In this document: piece by piece, positions 20,010 through 28,816 of the stretch
How the letters are laid out: each line of letters starts with the position of its first letter
Position numbering within the stretch: the stretch's first letter is position 1
Assembly (NCBI RefSeq): GCF_002813375.1
Contig: NZ_PHUJ01000003.1
Coordinates: forward strand, 2,046,001-2,110,000
Source: Pseudonocardia alni
Lineage (GTDB): Bacteria; Actinomycetota; Actinomycetes; Mycobacteriales; Pseudonocardiaceae
Direction of reading: 5' to 3'
DNA length: 64,000 nucleotides
Notes under the pieces: model-generated
Database searches by the model: none
The model's input: only the letters and a program-made list of their open reading frames with translations
Told to the model about the DNA's origin: nothing
Program-made: the position numbers and the translations under genes

Positions 20010-20028
20010 ACTGACCCGGCGCCGCGGC
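19999..20028. terminator. Hairpin terminator
   Basis: Perfect 11-bp arms GCCGCGGCGCC (19999-20009) and GGCGCCGCGGC (20018-20028) with an 8-base loop lie just beyond the stop of the SAF-domain gene (minus strand) and at the end of the relic (plus strand). Confidence 0.7.
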
Positions 20029-20039
20029 CTGCGGGCCGC

Positions 20040-21323
20040 TCAGGCGAACAGCTTCTCCTGCTCCTCGCGGAGCGCGTCGACGAGCCGGCCCGGGGGCAGG
20101 GTGACGTCGTCGTAGGTGAGCACGGCGTCCTTCGCGACGTCGCGCACCAGTGTGCACCCCTCGGCGACGCCCATCGGCAGCAGCCGCTCGGCGCGGGTCA
20201 CCGGGCTCGACTCGGCGACACCGTAGGTGTCGTAGCCGCCCAGCCCGTCGACGGTGTGCCCGGCGCTCAGGTCCTGCTTGGCGGTGGCGACGACGTCGAC
20301 CCGCTGTCCCGCGGGCGGGCTCAGTGCGGCGTCGGCGAAGTCGACGGCCCGCACGATGGTGTTCGGGACCTCGAAATGGCACAGGTGGTACGGGGTGTAG
20401 AAGCTGTACAGCGGGCCCTCGCCGAGCTTGTACAGGTTCAGGTAGTGGCGCTGCTTCGGGTCGTCGTGGGTGCCGAGCACGTAGATGCCCGGACCCGGCT
20501 TGGCGCCGACCACGTAGTCGACGACGCCGCCCAGCTCGCGCAGCTCGTCGACGTCGTAGGCCGCGGTCAGCTCGTCGACGTGCCCGGCGTGGTCGCGGCC
20601 GTACATGCCGCGCCGGCCGACGGTGAAGCCGAACGCGTTGGCCACGATCGCCTGCTCGAACGACACCTTGGTGCCGTCGGCGAAGCTGGTGACCATGTAG
20701 GGGTCCTGCCCCCACTTCTCCGCGAACGCCTGCTGGGTGGTGGGGGTGCGGTACTCGTCCTGCAGGCCCTTGATGTTGCCGGCGACGAGCGGGGTGACCC
20801 CGATGCCGCGCACGAAGCGCAGCAGGTTGGCCTGGACGCCGGGCTGGTCGCCGTCGGCACCGGTCAGGACGACCCCGGCGGCGCGGGCGCGGTGCGCGAG
20901 CAGCGGGCCGACGGTGCCGTCGAGCTCGGCGTTCATCGTGACGACGGGCAGCCCGCGCTCGATCGCGGCGACGGTGACCCGGGCGCCGAACTCGACGGCC
21001 CCGGTGACGTCGACGAGCACGTCGATGTTCTCGGCGGCGAGCAGCGCGAACGCGTCGCCGAGCACGGCCGGGACGCCCTTCGCGACCATCGCCTCGACCT
21101 GCGCGGTCGTCGACACCTCGACCGGCTCCAGCCCGGCCTCGGTGTAGGCGCGCACGGCGGTGGCGACGGTGCGGTTCGCGATCGCGACGACGTCCATCCC
21201 GGGGGTGGAGTTCACGATCTGGTTGACCAGGCCGCGGCCCATGAACCCGGCGCCGACCAGGCCGACCCGGATCGGGCGGTTCTCGGCGGCGCGCTTCGCG
21301 AGGGCGGTGTCGAGGATCAGCAT
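20040..21323 (-). CDS. Homoserine-dehydrogenase-like oxidoreductase with SAF domain
   Basis: The 427-residue protein has an N-terminal Rossmann motif GLVGAGFMGRGL (about 20-31), a DVTGAVEFGA segment as in homoserine-dehydrogenase-type folds, and a C-terminal SAF-like region (TAKQDLSAGHTVDGLGGYDT). ATG at 21323 overlaps the stop of the epimerase-like gene (TGATG), so the two form an operon. A long upstream read-through in the same frame is rejected. Proteins of this type occur in sugar-modification loci next to RmlC-like epimerases. The substrate is unknown; true threonine-pathway homoserine dehydrogenase is unlikely given the context. Confidence 0.75.
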   Translation of the reverse strand: MLILDTALAKRAAENRPIRVGLVGAGFMGRGLVNQIVNSTPGMDVVAIANRTVATAVRAYTEAGLEPVEVSTTAQVEAMVAKGVPAVLGDAFALLAAENIDVLVDVTGAVEFGARVTVAAIERGLPVVTMNAELDGTVGPLLAHRARAAGVVLTGADGDQPGVQANLLRFVRGIGVTPLVAGNIKGLQDEYRTPTTQQAFAEKWGQDPYMVTSFADGTKVSFEQAIVANAFGFTVGRRGMYGRDHAGHVDELTAAYDVDELRELGGVVDYVVGAKPGPGIYVLGTHDDPKQRHYLNLYKLGEGPLYSFYTPYHLCHFEVPNTIVRAVDFADAALSPPAGQRVDVVATAKQDLSAGHTVDGLGGYDTYGVAESSPVTRAERLLPMGVAEGCTLVRDVAKDAVLTYDDVTLPPGRLVDALREEQEKLFA

Positions 21324-21898
21324 CAGCGGGCTCCGGTGACCGACGGGAAGTCGGCGTTGTCGGCGAGCAGCGGCCAGTTCGCGTCCTTGTCCGAGACGTG
21401 GTCGACCGCGTGCGGCCACTCGACGTGCAGGGCCGGGTCGTTCCAGCGCAGGCCGCGCTCGGCGCCCGGGGTGTAGGGCGTCGAGACCTGGTAGATCGTC
21501 GTCGCGTCCGGGGTGAGGGTGAGGTAGGCGTGCGCGAAGTTCCGCGGCACGTACATCGCCCGGTAGTTGTCCTGGGACAGCTCGGCACCGAACCACTGCA
21601 GGTAGGTGTCGGAGTCCGGGCGCAGGTCGACGATCACGTCGAAGATCGCGCCGCGGACGCAGCGGATGACCTTGACCTCGGCGTTGGGCTCCAGCTGGTA
21701 GTGGAAGCCGCGCAGGGTGCCCGCCTCGTGGTTGTACGAGAGGTTGCACTGGGTGATCGTCGGGTCCAGCCCGGCGTCGCGGAACTCCTGCTCGCAGAAG
21801 GCACGGGCGAAGAAGCCGCGGTCGTCCTCGAGTCGCTTCAGGTCGATGAGAGCCGATCCGGGGAGCGGGGTCTGGTGAATCTCCACGCCCGGCATCAT
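21323..21898 (-). CDS. RmlC-like dTDP-sugar 3,5-epimerase family protein
   Basis: The 191-residue cupin protein is related to, but clearly distinct from, the rmlC product at 10255. It has RGFFARAFCEQEF, catalytic-type histidine in LRGFHYQ, RAMYVPRNFAHAYLTL and STPYTPGAERG. The second copy probably acts on a different dTDP- or CDP-sugar. The start is uncertain: ATG at 21898 or 21895 is chosen over the GTG at 21886, and none has a strong ribosome site. It is coupled to the SAF-domain oxidoreductase. Confidence 0.82.
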   Translation of the reverse strand: MMPGVEIHQTPLPGSALIDLKRLEDDRGFFARAFCEQEFRDAGLDPTITQCNLSYNHEAGTLRGFHYQLEPNAEVKVIRCVRGAIFDVIVDLRPDSDTYLQWFGAELSQDNYRAMYVPRNFAHAYLTLTPDATTIYQVSTPYTPGAERGLRWNDPALHVEWPHAVDHVSDKDANWPLLADNADFPSVTGAR

Positions 21899-22006
21899 CG
21901 GCCAGAGCTGATCGACCGTTATCGGGTACCCCCGTGGGGGTGGCGCACACGACTCCGGCCGTGACGGGGTGTGTGCCACCCGCGGCACGGGGTGACCGCG
22001 ACGGGG

Positions 22007-22588
22007 TCAGACGGAGCCGGGCGCCACCGGGTGGATGTAGGTGCCGGGGCGGGTCGCGCCGTCCTGACGGGAGACCGGGCCCTGGTCCCACTTCAGCGTC
22101 GTCGACGTCGTCTCGTCCGGCGCGGTCACGACGATGTCGGTCGGCGTCCAGCTGTCCCCGGGCAGCCAGGTGATCACGGTGTGCGCGGTCCCGCCCGGCT
22201 TGACGACGACCGCGGTGGGTTCCTCCCCCGCCCGGGGCAGCGAGTAGGACGGCCCGAACTGCGGGTCGTCCGGGCCGCGCAGGTCGACGCCGCCGAACCC
22301 GGTCATGGTGCAGGGCGCGTCGGAGGTGTTGCGCCAGACGATGGTGGTGTCCTTCTGGTTGTCGCCGAGGGTGGTGCCGACCGACGCCTGCACGGTGCTG
22401 CTGGTGCAGCGGGCTACCTCGCCCGCCTCCGACGACGACGTCTGCTCCGTCGGCTGCTGCGCGGCCGTGGTGGGCGGGGTCGACAGTGCGGCCGGGGCCT
22501 CGGACGGGGCGGCCCCTCCGCCGCACCCGGCGACGAGCAGTCCGGCCGACAGCAGTCCGATCAGGAGTGGTGTGCGGTGACGGTTCAT
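22007..22588 (-). CDS. DUF4232 lipoprotein
   Basis: The 193-residue exported lipoprotein has a clear signal peptide and lipobox (LLVAGC, Cys at about 22), then a Ser/Thr/Pro/Gln linker and a beta-rich DUF4232 domain (CTMTGFGGVDL, GGTAHTVITWLPGD). The family is common and uncharacterised in actinobacterial envelopes. ATG at 22588 has no good Shine-Dalgarno. It lies between the sugar-epimerase pair and the sugar transferase and need not be functionally linked. Confidence 0.85.
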   Translation of the reverse strand: MNRHRTPLLIGLLSAGLLVAGCGGGAAPSEAPAALSTPPTTAAQQPTEQTSSSEAGEVARCTSSTVQASVGTTLGDNQKDTTIVWRNTSDAPCTMTGFGGVDLRGPDDPQFGPSYSLPRAGEEPTAVVVKPGGTAHTVITWLPGDSWTPTDIVVTAPDETTSTTLKWDQGPVSRQDGATRPGTYIHPVAPGSV

Positions 22589-22658
22589 GGGGGAGACCGT
22601 TCCCCGGTCTGCCCGATCACGCCGCGCGAGGCGCGAGAACCACCCGGTCGGGTCGGAC

Positions 22659-24098
22659 CTAGCGTCGCGCCAGGAGACGGCCCAGTGTCCTCGCGATGAT
22701 CACCATGTCACTGCCGACCGTCCAGCTCCGGACGTAGCCGAGCTCGATCTCGAGTTTGGCCGGCAACAGCTCGCCCAGGTAGAACGACTCGACGTCGTCC
22801 GGTCGGGCCCGCTCGATGTAGACCTGCTCGTCGCCGAAGTCGAGGTAGGCCACGCTCGTCATCCCGGGCCGGACGGACCAGACCGCCCGCTGCTCCGGGG
22901 TGTAGGCACGCGCGTAGCGCGGGTCCTCCGGACGCGGGCCGACGACACTCATGTCACCGCGCAGCACGTTGACGATCTGGGGCAGCTCGTTGAGCTTGGT
23001 CGACCTCAGCACCCGGCCGATGGGGGTGATCCGGGGGTCGCCCTCCCGGGTCACCCGCGGGCCGGAGTCCCCGGGACGCATCGTGGCGAATTTGAACATC
23101 GTGAACCGGCGCCCGTGCAGCCCGACCCTCGGCGCCCGATAGAGCACCTCCCCGCCGCTGAGCAGCAGGACCAGTCCTACCGTCAGCAGGACCGGCAGCA
23201 CCAGTGGCAACCCCGCGAGGCACAGCACGACGTCCAACGCCCTTTTGCCCGCGGTCCGGGCCCGGCCACGGGTCCCGCCCCGCGACGGAGCCGCCGGCGT
23301 CGGGCCGGGCAGGTCGGCCGGAGCCAGTGACCGGACCAGTTCCGCCAGCGGCGGCACCACGAGCGTCGGGATGCCCGCCGCGGCCGCCTCCGCCGACACC
23401 GTCCCCGCCGCGGCCCCGTCCGAGGTCGCGATGACCAGCAGGTCGGCGCCGAACCGTTCGGCGAGCGCGGCGGGCCGCTCCCCGGACCGGGCGGTCCCGA
23501 GTCCGGCGATGCGACGCCGCGCACCGTCCGAACCGACCGTCGCGACCGGCAGGATGCCCCAGCTCGGGTCGCGCAGCATCGAGCGGACCAGGTGGTCGGC
23601 GTCCTCGCCGGTCCCGACCATGACCGCACGACGGGTGCGCCGCGGGTCGGTGGGATCGGGCCGCTCGATCCGGGCACGCAGACCCGCTCTGACCCCAACC
23701 AGCAACAACGCCGCGATGGGAATGGCGAGCAGCGGCGTCGAGCGGGGCACCGGAGGCGGGTCCTGGAGGGTCACCAGGACGAACGTCGTCAGCCCGACCA
23801 GGAACACCGACAGGGTGAGCCCGCCCGGGTCGGTCGTGGAGGCGGCCCTCCCGCTCGTGTAGGAGCGGCCGAGCCATCCGACGAGCATCTGCGCGACGGC
23901 GGCTGCCGCCGCCGTCCACAGCAGACCCGACACGTCGATCTCGGCCAGGTCCAGCTCGTACCGGAGCAGGACGGCTACGACGAGGGCCACGACCCAGCCG
24001 AATGCGTCCCCGGCGACCGCTGCCGCGATGTACCCACGGTGACCGATCGGGTCCGGACGGACGTGGGCGAACGATCGGTTCAGGAGTGCGTTCGACAT
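22659..24098 (-). CDS. Initiating polyprenyl-phosphate sugar transferase
   Basis: The 479-residue membrane enzyme moves the first sugar-1-phosphate onto the polyprenyl phosphate carrier and so starts the repeat unit. It has about four N-terminal helices, a CoA-binding-like middle domain (AVMVGTGEDADHLV) and a C-terminal bacterial sugar-transferase domain: KRALDVVLCLAGLPL, YRAPRVGLHGRRFTMFKFATM, LNELPQIVNVLRGDMSVVGP, RPGMTSVAYLDFGDE. The DE-type catalytic pair region PQIVNVLRGDMS is intact. ATG at 24098 follows GGTGAGGTG. It is the only complete copy beside three relics in the window. Confidence 0.92.
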   Translation of the reverse strand: MSNALLNRSFAHVRPDPIGHRGYIAAAVAGDAFGWVVALVVAVLLRYELDLAEIDVSGLLWTAAAAAVAQMLVGWLGRSYTSGRAASTTDPGGLTLSVFLVGLTTFVLVTLQDPPPVPRSTPLLAIPIAALLLVGVRAGLRARIERPDPTDPRRTRRAVMVGTGEDADHLVRSMLRDPSWGILPVATVGSDGARRRIAGLGTARSGERPAALAERFGADLLVIATSDGAAAGTVSAEAAAAGIPTLVVPPLAELVRSLAPADLPGPTPAAPSRGGTRGRARTAGKRALDVVLCLAGLPLVLPVLLTVGLVLLLSGGEVLYRAPRVGLHGRRFTMFKFATMRPGDSGPRVTREGDPRITPIGRVLRSTKLNELPQIVNVLRGDMSVVGPRPEDPRYARAYTPEQRAVWSVRPGMTSVAYLDFGDEQVYIERARPDDVESFYLGELLPAKLEIELGYVRSWTVGSDMVIIARTLGRLLARR

Positions 24099-24291
24099 GA
24101 CACCTCACCGGCGGCGTTGCGATCTGCTCGACGCGTGAGTGGTCGATATTCACACGATCGTGTTACGGCGTCCAGGCCTGGGTTCCCCCAGAAGGAACGC
24201 CTGCACTGCTCTCGGTAATCACACGTCGCCCGTAACGACCGTCGAGACACTTTCGAGTGATTGTTCACCTCGAGCGCCCCAAGGAGGAAAG

Positions 24292-25002
24292 ATGCCGAAT
24301 CTTCACGCCGTGGTTCAGGCCGGCGGCCGCGGCACTCGTCTCGCTCCGTATTCAACCGTTCTACCCAAAGCGCTGATGCCGGTGGGCGAAGGTTGCGTCA
24401 TCGACAATCTGCTCGCGCGGTTCTCCGCGGCGGGGGTGAAGACGGTGTCGATCACCGTCAGCGCCTTCGGCCCCTTGATCCGCAGCTACTGCGGCGACGG
24501 TGAACGATGGGGACTGGAGATCGACTACATATTCGAGGAGGAACCGCTCGGGACCATCGGGCCGCTGAATGCGTTGCGGCACACCGTCCGAGACCCGTTC
24601 TTCGTCACCAACTCCGACGTCTTCGCCGATGTGGATCTCGATTCGGTCCTGAGCGAGCACCGGGAACACGGTGCACCACTGACCGTGGTCGTGACACGAC
24701 AGGTCGTGAACATCGCCTACGGGGTGCTCGAGCACCACAGCGGCGTGGTGACCGACTTCAGGGAGAAGCCGAGCCAGCAGTTCTCCGTCAGTACCGGGAT
24801 CTACCTGATGGATCCGTCGATCTTCGACCACATCCCGCCGTCGGGGCCCTTCGGTTTCGACGAGCTGATGCGGACCATGCTGGCCCGGGGTGTCCCGGTG
24901 AACGTCTACGAGCACCACGGCTCCTGGATCGACATCGGAAGGGTCGAGGACCTGCGCCGCGCCCAGGAGCACGCCGAGCTGGCCATGCGAGCACCCGCGT
25001 GA
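24292..25002 (+). CDS. NDP-sugar pyrophosphorylase (nucleotidyltransferase)
   Basis: The 236-residue enzyme has the sugar nucleotidyltransferase loop QAGGRGTRLAPYST followed by LPKALMPVGE, a metal-site NSDVFADVDLDS, FREKPSQQFSVSTGIYLMD and a final SWIDIGRVEDLRRAQEH. It resembles the short mannose- or glucose-1-phosphate nucleotidyltransferases. ATG at 24292 sits 5 bp behind AAGGAGG. It heads an operon with an aminotransferase and an epimerase, so it probably activates the sugar they then modify. Its first half is lower in G/C than its neighbours, hinting at a different origin. Confidence 0.88.
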   Translation: MPNLHAVVQAGGRGTRLAPYSTVLPKALMPVGEGCVIDNLLARFSAAGVKTVSITVSAFGPLIRSYCGDGERWGLEIDYIFEEEPLGTIGPLNALRHTVRDPFFVTNSDVFADVDLDSVLSEHREHGAPLTVVVTRQVVNIAYGVLEHHSGVVTDFREKPSQQFSVSTGIYLMDPSIFDHIPPSGPFGFDELMRTMLARGVPVNVYEHHGSWIDIGRVEDLRRAQEHAELAMRAPA

Positions 25003-26201
25003 CACCCCTCGCCGACCTCCCGACGATCGAGCTCGGGTCGCCGGTGCTGGGCGAGGCCGAGAAGCAGGCGCTGCACGAGGTCATCGACGACGGTTGGCTG
25101 ACCATGGGCGACCGGGTCCGCCGCTTCGAGCAGGCCTTCGCCGAGCTGCACGGTGTCGCCGACGCGATCGCCGTCCACTCCGCGACGTCGGCTCTCCAGC
25201 TCGCGCTGCACGCGGTCGGCGTCGGTCCCGGTGACGAGGTGCTGGTCCCGTCGCTGACGTTCGTGGCGACGGCGAGCGTCGTGGTGCAGGCCGGGGCCAC
25301 ACCGGTCTTCGTCGACATCGAGTCCCCGGACCTGCCGCACCTGTCGGTCGAGGACGCGCGGGCACGGCTCACGCCGCGCACGACGGCCGTGGTCGTCATG
25401 CCCTACGCGGGGTACGCGATCGACGGCGCGACCTGGCGACGCTTCGCCGACGATCACGGGCTGGCCCTGATCGAGGACGCCGCGCACGCCGCAGGGCTGC
25501 CGGGCCACGTCGCCGGTGTCGCCGACGCTTCCGCGTTCAGCTTCTTCTCCAACAAGAACATGACCACCGCGGAGGGCGGGATGCTGGTCGTCGCCGATCC
25601 GATCGCACGGGAGCGGGCGCGCCTGTTGCGCGCACACGCCATGACCGCGAGCACCCTGGACCGAGACCGGGGGCAGCGGGTCGGCTACGACGTGGTCGAC
25701 CGCGGTTACAACTTCCGGATGGACGAGCTGCGTGCGGCGCTGGGGCTGGTCCAACTCCCCCGGCTCCTCGGGTGGAACGCCAGGCGACGAACGCTGAGCG
25801 GGCGCTACCGCAGTCTCCTGGCCGAGGTCCTGCCGCACTGCCGGGTCCCGTTCCAGCCGGAGCACCCCACCGCCGCACACCTGCTGCCGGTGCTGTTGCC
25901 CGTCGGCACCGATCGGACAGCCGTGGCCACGGAGATGCGGGCCGCCCGGGTGCAGACCAGCGTGCACTACCCGCCCGTCCATCGGTTCACCTACTACCGG
26001 GAGCGGTTCGGCGACGTCGAGCTCGCCCGTACCGAGGAGTTCCACGACCGGGAGCTGACGCTTCCGCTCCATCCCCGGCTCGGCCCGGACGACGTCGGCC
26101 GCGTCGTCAGGACTCTCGCCGACGCCCTGGCCACGACCGGGGCCCCCGACACCGCGACCACGACGGTTCCGGCGCCCATCACGGAGAGGACAGCGGGATG
26201 A
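24999..26201 (+). CDS. DegT/DnrJ/EryC1/StrS-family sugar aminotransferase
   Basis: The 400-residue PLP enzyme transfers an amino group to a keto-sugar nucleotide. The PLP lysine is K186 in SNKNMTTAEGG. Other landmarks are the opening IELGSPVLGEAEK, HSATSALQLALHAVGVGPGD, PSLTFVATAS, the aspartate-bearing LIEDAAHAAG, and NFRMDELRAALGLVQL. The start is GTG at 24999, overlapping the upstream stop (GTGA). The pathway sugar is unknown, but an amino sugar in the exopolysaccharide is the simple reading. Confidence 0.93.
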   Translation: MTPLADLPTIELGSPVLGEAEKQALHEVIDDGWLTMGDRVRRFEQAFAELHGVADAIAVHSATSALQLALHAVGVGPGDEVLVPSLTFVATASVVVQAGATPVFVDIESPDLPHLSVEDARARLTPRTTAVVVMPYAGYAIDGATWRRFADDHGLALIEDAAHAAGLPGHVAGVADASAFSFFSNKNMTTAEGGMLVVADPIARERARLLRAHAMTASTLDRDRGQRVGYDVVDRGYNFRMDELRAALGLVQLPRLLGWNARRRTLSGRYRSLLAEVLPHCRVPFQPEHPTAAHLLPVLLPVGTDRTAVATEMRAARVQTSVHYPPVHRFTYYRERFGDVELARTEEFHDRELTLPLHPRLGPDDVGRVVRTLADALATTGAPDTATTTVPAPITERTAG

Positions 26202-27214
26202 CCCCGGACCTGAGCGAGCGCACCGTCCTCGTCGTGGGCGGCGCCGGCTACGTCGGCTCGGTCCTGAGCGCACGGCTCCTCGACGCCGGCGCTCGGGTGC
26301 GCGTGCTCGACCAGCTGATCTACGATAACGGTTTCGCCCTGCATCACCTGCTGGACCACCCTCACTTCGGCTTCTCCCGTGGCGACCTGCGGAACCGGGC
26401 GTCGGTGACCGCGGCGGCGACCGGCACGACCGATGTCGTGCTGCTCGCGGCGCTCGTCGGGGACCCGGTCTGCAGGCGCTACCCCGAGCTCGCCGAACAG
26501 GTGAACCACGAGGCGGCGGTACAGCTGCACGACATGCTGGCCGGACTCGGTGTGCGGAGGTTCGTGTTCACCTCCACCTGCAGCAACTACGGGATCCACG
26601 ACCCGTCGTCCTTCGCGGACGAGACCAGTGAGCTGAACCCGCAGTCGCTCTACGCGGAGACGAAGATCGCGGTCGAGGAACACGTGCTCGCCGGCGCGTC
26701 GCGGACGACGACCGTCGGCACCGTCCTGCGTGTCGCCACCGCCTACGGCCTCTCGCCACGGGCGCGGTTCGATCTCACGGTCTCCCAGTTCACCCGTGAC
26801 CTCGCCGCGGGCGAGGAGCTCGTGGTGTACGACGCCGACACCTGGCGCCCCTACTGCCACGTGCAGGACCTCTCGTCGGCGGTCCTGACGGTGCTCGACG
26901 CACCCTCGGAGCTGGTGCGCGGCGAGGTGTTCAACGTCGGTGACGCCGACCAGCAGTTCACCAAGCGCATGCTCGTCGACGAGGCCCTCAAGCACGTCGA
27001 CGGGGCACGGGTCGTCTACCGCGAGGGCGACACCGACCCGCGGAACTACCGGGTCGCGTTCGACAAGATCGCCACGGTGCTGGGATACCGGTCCCGGCAC
27101 TGCGTGCAGGACTACGTGGGGGACCTGGTCTCCGCCGTCCGGGCGGGGATCTTCACCGACGTCCGTCCCGGCGACCCACGGTACGGCAACCACGTCGTCG
27201 CGCACCTCTGCTGA
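26198..27214 (+). CDS. NAD-dependent sugar epimerase/dehydratase
   Basis: The 338-residue extended short-chain dehydrogenase has GGAGYVGS at the N-terminus, STCSNYG, the active-site pair in LYAETK, and DTWRPYCHVQDL. The Cys-Ser-Asn-Tyr-Gly segment in place of Ser-Ser-x-x-Tyr-Gly is typical of a subgroup found with StrS aminotransferases. ATG at 26198 overlaps the aminotransferase stop (ATGA). It is convergent with the DUF4091 gene 24 bp away. Confidence 0.9.
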   Translation: MTPDLSERTVLVVGGAGYVGSVLSARLLDAGARVRVLDQLIYDNGFALHHLLDHPHFGFSRGDLRNRASVTAAATGTTDVVLLAALVGDPVCRRYPELAEQVNHEAAVQLHDMLAGLGVRRFVFTSTCSNYGIHDPSSFADETSELNPQSLYAETKIAVEEHVLAGASRTTTVGTVLRVATAYGLSPRARFDLTVSQFTRDLAAGEELVVYDADTWRPYCHVQDLSSAVLTVLDAPSELVRGEVFNVGDADQQFTKRMLVDEALKHVDGARVVYREGDTDPRNYRVAFDKIATVLGYRSRHCVQDYVGDLVSAVRAGIFTDVRPGDPRYGNHVVAHLC

Positions 27215-27238
27215 ACGGGCTCGCGGCAGGCGGCGGTG

Positions 27239-28816
27239 TCATCGGCCGCCCGCCGCAAGCTCCGCGAGCGCTGCGCGCGCCGTGGCCAGCGCCGCCGGGT
27301 CGCGGCTCCAGCCGCGCCAGTCCGGTGCCACCGTGCGCACGACCCGGTCGACCGCGGCGTCACCGGCCGCCCGACGGGCCAGCTCGGCGTAGGCGTAGTC
27401 GTCGATGCCGTCCCGGATCCACTTGAGGCGCAGCGACGGCGCGGCGCCACCCGGGAGGCCGACCCGGTCGCCCGGGTAGACGAGCATCCCGTCGCCGGCG
27501 TACCGGTCGTCGTAGAGAACCGCCGTCGACCAGGGGTCGACCGTCCCCCATCCGTCGACCCGCCAGTAGAGCAGCCCGGTGTAGCCGAGGCTCTGGTTCA
27601 AGAATCCGGGCATCGCCCTCAGCCCGGCGGGGTCAGCGCCGATGAGCCATTTCGGCGAGTAGTCGTCCTGGGCGAGGGCGGTGTAGGACCAGACCTCCAT
27701 CCCGCGCCCGACCGCCGCGTCCACCAGCGCGGGGTCGTGGTCCATCGGCAACGACGCCCACACGTCGACCACCGGTGCCCCGGTGCCGTCGTCGAAGAGG
27801 GCCGGGTCCGGCGCCATCGTCACCAGCTGCCGCACCCCGGCCCGGTGCAGGGCTCGCGACCAGTCCCGCAGCGCCGGGTAGAGGGTCGTGGGGTCGTCGC
27901 AGTCGGCGATCTCGTCGGCGGTGTAGTTGTAGCGCGACGTGCCCGCGGGGGCCTCCCGCACGGCGGCGTCGACCTCCCCCGGTGTGGGCGGTGGCCGCAT
28001 CGTGCAGGTGTCGCGGTCGGCTCCGCTGTAGAAGCCGGTGTTCACCGCGTTCAGCCGGCCCGAGGCGCGCAGCGCCGGGTCCAGTCCGCCCACCGGGCTG
28101 CCGGGCATGGCGCCGTTGCGGAGCAGCTCCGCGTCGACGGCGGGTCGACCGCCGCTGTTCAGGAAGGCCCCGGTCAGAGCCGGACGGGCGGGCAGCACCA
28201 GGTCCAGGACCGTGAGCTCGACCTGCCCGCTGACGTCGCCGCCGGCGGTGCGCAGGGTGTAGCCGCCGCGGTACACCCCGGGGACCGCGTCCCGGGGGAC
28301 CGCGACGTCCACCCAGTACGGCTGGGCGCGGTGCGGATCGACGGATACCCCGCGGGCGGGGATGTCGCCGTGCAGCGGTGCACCGGTCGCAGGATCGGTG
28401 AAGGGCACCAGGCCGTCGGCGTAGTCCCCCGGCCCGGCGGAGCCCGCGACCGGCAGCGTCGCCGGGACCGTCACGAACTGTTCCCGGAACAGCGAGACCG
28501 CACCCGCCGGGAGGAAGACACCGCCCGGCCCCCCGAGTCTGCTCACCTCCAGGTCCACGCCGCGCAAGGGCCGGCCACCACCGGTCGTGACGATCTGGAA
28601 CGACTCGGTCTCACCCCGTGCCGCGGTGATCTGCGCCGTGGTCCGGGGACCGGGCGGGTCGTGTGCCGACACCCGGACGAGTGCGTCCTCCACCCACGCC
28701 GTCGGAGGACCGGACGGGGCCGGGGGACCCGGTCTCAGCGGACCGGCGAACAGCACGACGGCCGCGACGACGATGACGCCGACCGCGGTGGCGAGTGCCC
28801 GGTGCCGTCCGGTCAT
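27239..28816 (-). CDS. DUF4091 glycoside-hydrolase-like exported protein
   Basis: The 525-residue protein has an N-terminal signal-anchor helix (ATAVGVIVVAAVVLFAGPL), a beta-sandwich N-terminal region and a C-terminal TIM-barrel-like DUF4091 region (YWRVDGWGTVDPW, LVYPGD, LRLKWIRDGIDDYAYAELA). DUF4091 proteins resemble glycoside hydrolases and often accompany polysaccharide loci; a role in trimming or releasing the exported polymer is inference. ATG at 28816 overlaps the Wzz-like stop (ATGA). It is the last gene of the five-gene export operon. Confidence 0.85.
   Translation of the reverse strand: MTGRHRALATAVGVIVVAAVVLFAGPLRPGPPAPSGPPTAWVEDALVRVSAHDPPGPRTTAQITAARGETESFQIVTTGGGRPLRGVDLEVSRLGGPGGVFLPAGAVSLFREQFVTVPATLPVAGSAGPGDYADGLVPFTDPATGAPLHGDIPARGVSVDPHRAQPYWVDVAVPRDAVPGVYRGGYTLRTAGGDVSGQVELTVLDLVLPARPALTGAFLNSGGRPAVDAELLRNGAMPGSPVGGLDPALRASGRLNAVNTGFYSGADRDTCTMRPPPTPGEVDAAVREAPAGTSRYNYTADEIADCDDPTTLYPALRDWSRALHRAGVRQLVTMAPDPALFDDGTGAPVVDVWASLPMDHDPALVDAAVGRGMEVWSYTALAQDDYSPKWLIGADPAGLRAMPGFLNQSLGYTGLLYWRVDGWGTVDPWSTAVLYDDRYAGDGMLVYPGDRVGLPGGAAPSLRLKWIRDGIDDYAYAELARRAAGDAAVDRVVRTVAPDWRGWSRDPAALATARAALAELAAGGR

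Noticed and set aside
21324..22526. N-terminal extension of the SAF-domain oxidoreductase
   Set aside because: The extension overlaps the RmlC-like and DUF4232 genes in the wrong frame. The Rossmann motif starts shortly after the ATG at 21323.
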